A DNA stretch of 64,000 nucleotides. It comes from JBMOKU01 sp049324315. Lineage in GTDB: Bacteria > Bacillota > Clostridia > Peptostreptococcales > Thermotaleaceae. Positions 59,242 to 64,000 of this stretch are shown here, one piece after another. Under the pieces are notes generated by a model. That model saw only the letters and a program-made list of their open reading frames with translations. It had not been told where the DNA came from and made no database searches. Location of the stretch: positions 13,444 to 77,443 of the forward strand of contig JBMOKU010000035.1 in the NCBI GenBank assembly GCA_049324315.1, written 5' to 3'. Each line of letters starts with the position of its first letter. The stretch's first letter is position 1. The translations under genes were made by a program, and so were the position numbers.

Positions 59242-61008
59242 ATGAAAAAAGAAATGAAGTATATTACCATCGACGGGCGTGGCGAACACGAATCCTTTAG
59301 AGATTGTATCACCAAAGTTGTTCAAGATTTGAAACCAAATGAAGGTATACATGTCATTAAGGATTTTGAGCCTTTTCCCATGTATAAAATGATGGAGGAA
59401 AAGGGTTTTGATAAATATGTAGAAAAAATAAGCGATGAAGAATTTCATGTCTATTTTACGCCGAAGGCCGAGTTTGAGAAGATTAAAATGGGAGAGTATC
59501 TAAACCTTGATGATAAGAAAATCGAGAAGATTATGACCATCAAACTGAATTATCTAAGAGGCAATATCTCTTTAGGAGCTGCAAAAAAGGAAATGAGAGA
59601 ATCATTTGAAAAGGTAACGGCCCAAGAATTTGCCATATGTGAACAATATCTTCAGCAGTATGGGATCTCAGATGATGTGTTAGCGAAGAGAATGGATGAA
59701 ATCCTGGAAATTTTTGATGGAATTTTAGTTAGTAATAAACTGGATCTCCCTTTAGGACATCCTATTAGAACTTACCTAGATGAAGTGGAAGCCATTAGAA
59801 ATGTCCTCAATCAAATGAGAGATTTGCTTCAGAAGAAGTTCATTAAGAATCAATGGCTTGAACTTTATGATAAATTAGGGGAGATCAATATTCATTTTTC
59901 TAGAAAGCAAAATCAACTATTTCCAGCCCTAGAAAAGAAAGGCTTTGACAAACCGTCAAAGGTGATGTGGACATTGGAGAACAATATCAGAGATATCATT
60001 AAAAAAGCAAAAGGGTATTTGGAAGCTGATCAAGATAACGAGTTTTTAAATCTTCAAGAGGAAGTCATTGAAATGGTGGAGGATATGATGGTAAAAGAGG
60101 AGGAAATCCTCTATCCAACTTCCATGGATCTTCTTTCCGATGCAGATTTTGTTGAGATGAGAAAAGGGGATGACGAAATTGGTTATTGTCTAATCCAAGC
60201 GCCGCCTCCCTATGGAAATATAGAGAAAAATAAGATGAATACTTCTTCAAATAGTGAACTGTTAAAAGATCTGGCAAATGTGCTTCAAAAACACGGTATG
60301 CTTGCTGCCTCATCAAATCATGAGGTACTAGATGTCAGCCAAGGGAAGCTAACCCTTGAACAAATTAATCTCATCTTCAAGCATCTACAGGTAGATCTAT
60401 CTTTTGTCGATGAGAATGAAATCGTAAAATTCTATAGTGATACGAAGCATAGAGTGTTTCCAAGAAGTGCAGGTGTGATTGGAAGAAAGGTTCAAAATTG
60501 CCATCCAAGGGAAAGCGTAGATACGGTCGAAGAAATCATCAGAGCCTTTAGAACAGGGGAACAGGACGAGGCAGAATTTTGGCTGGAAATTGATGGGAAG
60601 TTTATCTATATTATTTATAACGCAGTAAGAGATGAAGGCGGGAATTTCAGAGGCGTATTGGAAATGATGCAAGATGTGACTAGAATCAGAGGTCTAGAAG
60701 GAAATCAAAGACTCCTTTCTTGGAACAACAAAAAACAAGATACAGGCAATGAAGAGAAAGATCATGGAGAGATTAAAAATGAATATGGAATTACCAAAGA
60801 AACGATTATCGGGGATTTGGTTAAAGAATATCCCTTTGTAAAAGAATTCTTGTTCAATCTATCCCCAAAATTCAATAAACTGAAAAATCCAATACTCTTT
60901 AAAACCATGTCTTCAATAGCCACCATAGAAATGATTAGTGAAAGAGGCGGATTTAAGGTTCAAGACCTTATTAATAAAATTGTGGAGGAGATAGCCTCTA
61001 AAAAGTAG
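59242..61008 (+). CDS. DUF438 / hemerythrin / PAS sensor-like protein
   Basis: A 588-residue multidomain protein. In order: DUF2249-like (about 1-75), DUF438 (about 80-155), a hemerythrin-type four-helix region (about 170-310, HPIRTYLDEVEAIRN and HFSRKQNQLFPALE with iron-site His/Glu pattern), a PAS domain (about 395-490, VFPRSAGVIGRK and FIYIIYNAVRDEGGNFRGVL), and a DUF1858-like end (about 520-588). Such proteins occur beside NO- or O2-related genes; it likely senses or handles gas or redox signals. No output kinase domain is present. A Fnr/CRP-type box lies upstream. It is followed by a truncated DUF454 gene. Confidence 0.87.
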   Translation: MKKEMKYITIDGRGEHESFRDCITKVVQDLKPNEGIHVIKDFEPFPMYKMMEEKGFDKYVEKISDEEFHVYFTPKAEFEKIKMGEYLNLDDKKIEKIMTIKLNYLRGNISLGAAKKEMRESFEKVTAQEFAICEQYLQQYGISDDVLAKRMDEILEIFDGILVSNKLDLPLGHPIRTYLDEVEAIRNVLNQMRDLLQKKFIKNQWLELYDKLGEINIHFSRKQNQLFPALEKKGFDKPSKVMWTLENNIRDIIKKAKGYLEADQDNEFLNLQEEVIEMVEDMMVKEEEILYPTSMDLLSDADFVEMRKGDDEIGYCLIQAPPPYGNIEKNKMNTSSNSELLKDLANVLQKHGMLAASSNHEVLDVSQGKLTLEQINLIFKHLQVDLSFVDENEIVKFYSDTKHRVFPRSAGVIGRKVQNCHPRESVDTVEEIIRAFRTGEQDEAEFWLEIDGKFIYIIYNAVRDEGGNFRGVLEMMQDVTRIRGLEGNQRLLSWNNKKQDTGNEEKDHGEIKNEYGITKETIIGDLVKEYPFVKEFLFNLSPKFNKLKNPILFKTMSSIATIEMISERGGFKVQDLINKIVEEIASKK

Positions 61009-61025
61009 AAAAGAATGGAGATAGG

Positions 61026-61139
61026 ATGAAAAAAATCTTATTAATGATCATAGGAACCTTTAGCTTAGTGTTAGGAATGATCGGCATTATTTTGCCGGTA
61101 CTTCCTACTACCCCATTCTTACTGTTATTCATTAAATGA
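61026..61139 (+). pseudogene. Truncated DUF454 (YbaN-like) gene
   Basis: The first 37 codons of a DUF454 protein, LLMIIGTFSLVLGMIGIILP through LPTTPFLLLFI, then a TGA. Intact members are about 120 residues with further helices. A ribosome site GGAGATAGG precedes the ATG and the gene follows the DUF438 stop by 17 bases, so it was an operon partner. The remainder is not found downstream. Confidence 0.7.
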
Positions 61140-61294
61140 ATACTTCTTATCAGAATATATAAAATTTAAATAATTTTTAACAATTTTAATGTTGAACTAT
61201 TTTACTATATTTAGGATAATTTTTACTATACTAGAAATTATGTACATGCTATTTGTCGTATGCTACCATTCTCATAAGAAGGAGTTGAACGAAA

Positions 61295-61651
61295 TTGTTA
61301 AAGCTTTCAGAAACGAGAAGGGTTTATACAAGAAGACAACATAGTCAATACGTTTTTTGCAATCAGTTTCAATACGATGACACAAGTGAGCTAATCATCC
61401 TTTCCTCTCAAATGAAATCTATTATGCTTGACATCTCTACAGGCGGAATTGGTCTATTATCAGAGTACAAATTTGAAATCGGGAATTTATTGTATTTAAA
61501 GCTTTCATTAGAGAATGATGAACATGAAGTGAAATCTAAAGTTATTTACTGTAAGCCAGTTGGAGAAATGTTCAGAATTGGAGTAGAGTTTGTGGATACA
61601 AATGAATTCATCTTGGATGCAATCAATAAGTTTTTTCAAAATTATAGATAA
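61295..61651 (+). CDS. PilZ domain protein (second copy)
   Basis: A 118-residue PilZ domain. RxxxR appears in ETRRVYTRRQ, and the DxSxxG motif is DISTGGIG. It is another stand-alone c-di-GMP receptor candidate, more diverged than that at 2992. The start codon is TTG, 10 bases after AAGGAG. It lies against the IS630-type element, which begins about 20 bases downstream. Confidence 0.8.
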   Translation: MLKLSETRRVYTRRQHSQYVFCNQFQYDDTSELIILSSQMKSIMLDISTGGIGLLSEYKFEIGNLLYLKLSLENDEHEVKSKVIYCKPVGEMFRIGVEFVDTNEFILDAINKFFQNYR

Positions 61652-61669
61652 ACAAGTTCAAAAATTAAA

Positions 61670-62200
61670 TTATTTATAATAAGACCTAGCATTAACAAGA
61701 GATTTGGTTTCAGCTTTGTTAGAATTTGCCTGACGAAAATAATCCGAAATGAAATTTATAATCTCATCAACAGAAGATCTTGCTTTGTATTCATAGAAGT
61801 AAGATTTCAGCTTATTCCATACATTCTCTTGAGGATTTAACATGGGTGAGTATGGTGGAAGATTTAATACAAATAGTTTATCTTCATGCTCTTTGATAAA
61901 CCCTTCCACAGTCTTAGACGTGTGAATTCTAGCATTATCCCAAATCATAAATACTTTTTTATGCTTGTTAACGTCCAGTAGGTCTTTTAAAAACTTAATA
62001 ATCTCAATAGAAGTAATTCTTTCATCAGAAGAATATACATTCACAACAGAATCATAGTTCTTACTAATTTCAGTGGCACCAATGATATTTACACCCTTGC
62101 GAGTACCATTCCTCTCAATTATAGGGGGTTGCCCGATAGGGCTCCAGCTACGGTAGTTATTAGACTCTACTCTGATTTTGCTTTCATCCTGAACATACAA
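61670..62200 (-). CDS. IS630 transposase, C-terminal (DDE) part
   Basis: A 176-residue frame with the DDE_3 catalytic core: YVQDESKIRVESNNYRSWSP carries the first acid, FMIWDNARIHTSK (WDNAxxH) the second, and LPPYSPMLNPQENVWNKLK the third, DDE/E. It lacks the HTH part, encoded in another frame just upstream. The joined protein would be read only through a frameshift at an A7 tract near 62255, so this alone is not a functional protein. Confidence 0.8.
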   Translation of the reverse strand: MYVQDESKIRVESNNYRSWSPIGQPPIIERNGTRKGVNIIGATEISKNYDSVVNVYSSDERITSIEIIKFLKDLLDVNKHKKVFMIWDNARIHTSKTVEGFIKEHEDKLFVLNLPPYSPMLNPQENVWNKLKSYFYEYKARSSVDEIINFISDYFRQANSNKAETKSLVNARSYYK

Positions 62201-62219
62201 TACCGTATCTGAGGTGTTC

Positions 62220-62747
62220 TCAATGATGTCTAGTAACCCAGCAGCTTTTTTTAAAGCCTGCTTGAAGATCTGGATCTCCTTTAGTAGGCATATATTGTCC
62301 TCTTTTATATGAGAAGCCTAGTCCTATTAACATTTGTCGTATCCATTCGGAGGAATACTCTTTACCAAATGCATTAGCAATATACTTAGAAAGCATATGA
62401 GTATCCCAAGTTGAACTTAAGTGTCCAAAGTCTTTAGGTGATTTATTGAGCACTGTATTCTTTAAATCTTCCAGCATTTCATCTGTAAAGGTGCTTACAG
62501 AACCACCACGATTATCGACTAATGCATCAATACCATGTTTGTTCCATTTGTTGATATATCCAGTAATTGCAGGACGTGATTTACCAAGTATATGTTGTAT
62601 TTCTTCTGTGTGGATACCTCTATATCTCATAATCACGGTGCGAAGTAGAGATTTTAAGGATTTTTTTTGATAGCTCTCTTCAAGAGCAATTAGTTCATCT
62701 ATTGTAAACCCATGCAATGTCTTTATTTCTAGTAATTTTCGTCCCAT
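62220..62747 (-). CDS. IS630 transposase, N-terminal (HTH) part
   Basis: A 175-residue frame with the N-terminal helix-turn-helix, winged HTH linker and start of the catalytic region (GRKLLEIKTLHGF, SRPAITGYINKWNKHGIDAL). Its C-terminus becomes frameshifted after KGDPDLQAGFKK. The ATG at 62747 is behind GGAG; a longer frame reaches to 62813 but has no ribosome site. Confidence 0.8.
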   Translation of the reverse strand: MGRKLLEIKTLHGFTIDELIALEESYQKKSLKSLLRTVIMRYRGIHTEEIQHILGKSRPAITGYINKWNKHGIDALVDNRGGSVSTFTDEMLEDLKNTVLNKSPKDFGHLSSTWDTHMLSKYIANAFGKEYSSEWIRQMLIGLGFSYKRGQYMPTKGDPDLQAGFKKSCWVTRHH

Positions 62748-62965
62748 TTTGATATCTCCTTTTTCTAATCTTGATTTATCTTTAGTCTTAGGAAATATCA
62801 AAATGAAATACATTTATTATTTTTAAATTATTCAGGTTGGTTATCTATATCAATGGAAATGAAAATACAAAAATTATATCTTGCTTTTTTATTAAAGAGA
62901 GGTACAGAGGAAAAGGTTCATTGCCTCAATAGTAATGATAAAAATCAAAAAAGGAGAACTTATAA

Positions 62966-63799
62966 ATGCTAAAAATAGGTTGCCATCTATCTGTATCCAA
63001 AGGATTTTTACATATGGGAAAAGAAGCACTTAGCATTGGCGCAAATACTTTTCAATTTTTCACACGCAACCCAAGGGGAGGAAAAGCAAAGGACATAGAT
63101 GAAAGGGATGTATCTGCTTTACTTGACTTTGCTAGGGAGAATAATTTTGCAACTGTTTTAGCTCACGCACCTTATACATTAAATGCCTGCTCTGCTGACG
63201 AGAGTGTAAGAGAATTTGCACTTGAAGTAATGGGAGATGACTTGAAGCGAATGGAGCATATTCCCAACAGCTTTTATAATTTTCATCCTGGTAGCCACGT
63301 TAATCAAGGGGTGGAGGTTGGTATTGACTACATTATAAATATGCTTAACACCTTATTAAATGTTGAGCAAACTACAATTGTTCTTCTTGAGACAATGGCT
63401 GGAAAAGGAACTGAGGTCGGAGGATATTTTGAAGAATTAAAACAAATTTTGGATGGAGTGATCCTTTCAGAAAAAATGGGTGTTTGTCTGGATACTTGTC
63501 ACATCTATGATGCTGGGTATGATATTGTAAATGATTTAGATGGAGTTCTTGGACAATTCGATAGGATTATTGGACTAGACAAGCTTTATGCTATTCATTT
63601 AAATGATAGCAAAAATCCTTTTAATAGCCGTAAAGATCGTCACGAAAAAATTGGAGAAGGTTCTATCGGATTAGAAGCAATCACAAAAATTATCAATCAT
63701 CCAAAGCTTCGAAATCTACCTTTCTTTCTTGAAACACCCAATGAACTTACTGGTTATGCTAAGGAAATTAGATTGATTAAAGGCTTATACAAGGAATAA
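62966..63799 (+). CDS. nfo: Endonuclease IV (apurinic/apyrimidinic endonuclease)
   Basis: A 277-residue TIM-barrel AP endonuclease that nicks DNA 5' to abasic sites. Metal ligands are in FHPGSH, LLETMAGKGTE, CLDTCHIYDAGYD, HLNDSKNP, DRHEKIGEG and FLETPNE, all intact. Length is normal. It may lie in its own transcript, as the IS630-type element separates it from upstream genes. The ATG follows AAAAGGAG. Confidence 0.95.
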   Translation: MLKIGCHLSVSKGFLHMGKEALSIGANTFQFFTRNPRGGKAKDIDERDVSALLDFARENNFATVLAHAPYTLNACSADESVREFALEVMGDDLKRMEHIPNSFYNFHPGSHVNQGVEVGIDYIINMLNTLLNVEQTTIVLLETMAGKGTEVGGYFEELKQILDGVILSEKMGVCLDTCHIYDAGYDIVNDLDGVLGQFDRIIGLDKLYAIHLNDSKNPFNSRKDRHEKIGEGSIGLEAITKIINHPKLRNLPFFLETPNELTGYAKEIRLIKGLYKE

Positions 63800-63866
63800 G
63801 AAAAACTAGAAAATGAATATATATTGAGGAATGGTCCTAAAGATATATGAGACAGAGGACAGGTAC

Positions 63867-64000
63867 TTTGTCTGCGCGCCACGAGGTGCACTGATTGAAG
63901 TAGATGCGAATTCTACATGGAAAGGTTTAGCCAACCACCATTACCCAGCCTTGGAGCCGAAGGAGTAATCTTAGGTTTAAGCGTAGGCAGGGGAGATAGC
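63867..64000 (+). other. Possible group II intron 5' region (cut by window edge)
   Basis: The last 130 bases are non-coding but structured: GTGCGCGCC-type arms (TGCGCGCCACGAGGTGCAC), GTAGATGCGAATTCTAC hairpin, then GCCTTGGAGCCGAAGGAG and TTTAAGCGTAGGC. This sequence style, a compact series of short stems with GC-rich motifs in an AT-rich genome, is typical of group II intron domain I. No reverse transcriptase is in the window, so the call is weak. Confidence 0.3.

Larger units (their letters stand above)
61670..62747 (-). mobile_element. IS630-type insertion sequence (body)
   Basis: The span of two overlapping-frame coding parts of one transposase, N-terminal half first on the minus strand. 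IS630 elements duplicate TA on insertion. I could not define the terminal inverted repeats: both flanks are AT-rich, with only weak similarity, so the real ends extend an unknown distance on both sides, up to about 61655 and 62840. Confidence 0.75.

Noticed and set aside
1..64000. CRISPR array, tRNA or rRNA genes
   Set aside because: No regularly spaced direct repeats, no cloverleaf with CCA-type end, and no conserved rRNA segments were seen.

Overview
The window looks like the chromosome of a low-GC, strictly anaerobic, endospore-forming member of the Clostridia, resembling the Alkaliphilus / Clostridiaceae-Peptostreptococcales type. The evidence is the gene content: a cotJABC spore-coat operon, a CwlJ-type cortex hydrolase beside a GerQ-like coat protein, pyruvate formate-lyase with its activase, many radical-SAM and flavin/FeS proteins, strong AGGAGG ribosome sites, frequent TTG/GTG starts and AT-rich spacers. 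I saw no rRNA, tRNA or CRISPR array. Genus-level placement is inference. Layout: 1-2.3 kb (minus strand) holds the start of a DUF502 membrane protein, a DUF4397 protein, and the cwlJ/gerQ-like germination pair. 2.4-9.4 kb holds an acetyltransferase, a PilZ protein, D-serine ammonia-lyase, a DEAD-box helicase, a 2-hydroxyacid dehydrogenase, a ROK glucokinase and glucose-6-phosphate isomerase. 9.4-16.4 kb includes an AhpD-like gene with an in-frame UGA in the catalytic CxxC motif (a probable selenoprotein), a zinc phospholipase-like protein, a nitroreductase, a parvulin, YajQ, a DMT permease, PhoU and small Clostridia-specific proteins. 16.4-31 kb has rlmN, a P-loop protein, a cold-shock protein, a lipoprotein, an M14 peptidoglycan peptidase, a Usp-like protein, a TIGR01212 radical-SAM protein, transporters, a RelQ-like alarmone synthetase, a flavin reductase and a metallophosphoesterase. 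31-34.3 kb is pflBA, preceded by an Fnr/CRP-type box. 34.4-48.5 kb has cysteine-cluster, nucleotidase, DUF1904 and rhomboid-like proteins, PrsW, an unusual chemoreceptor, cotJABC, a thioesterase, an HAD phosphatase and two RNA methyltransferases flanking an HD hydrolase. From about 48.5 kb the window becomes accessory in character: a MerR regulator beside gene relics, a half-length MFS protein, a DUF362 ferredoxin, a PadR-DUF4180/hydrolase module between diverged direct repeats, a possible structured non-coding RNA, two flavin reductases behind a striking inverted repeat, a PrsA-like lipoprotein, a DUF438 hemerythrin/PAS protein with a second Fnr/CRP-type box, a truncated DUF454 gene, a frameshifted IS630-type transposase, endonuclease IV, and possibly the 5' edge of a group II intron. 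Genes that work together: glucokinase and Pgi make and isomerise glucose-6-phosphate, and PflB/PflA take pyruvate to acetyl-CoA and formate at the fermentative end of glycolysis. CotJABC, CwlJ and the GerQ-like protein belong to spore coat and germination. The two Fnr/CRP-type boxes (upstream of pflB and of the DUF438 gene) share sequence and geometry, suggesting one anaerobic or redox regulator. Three families of dispersed hairpin or MITE-like repeats lie in the intergenic spacers from 1 to 58 kb.
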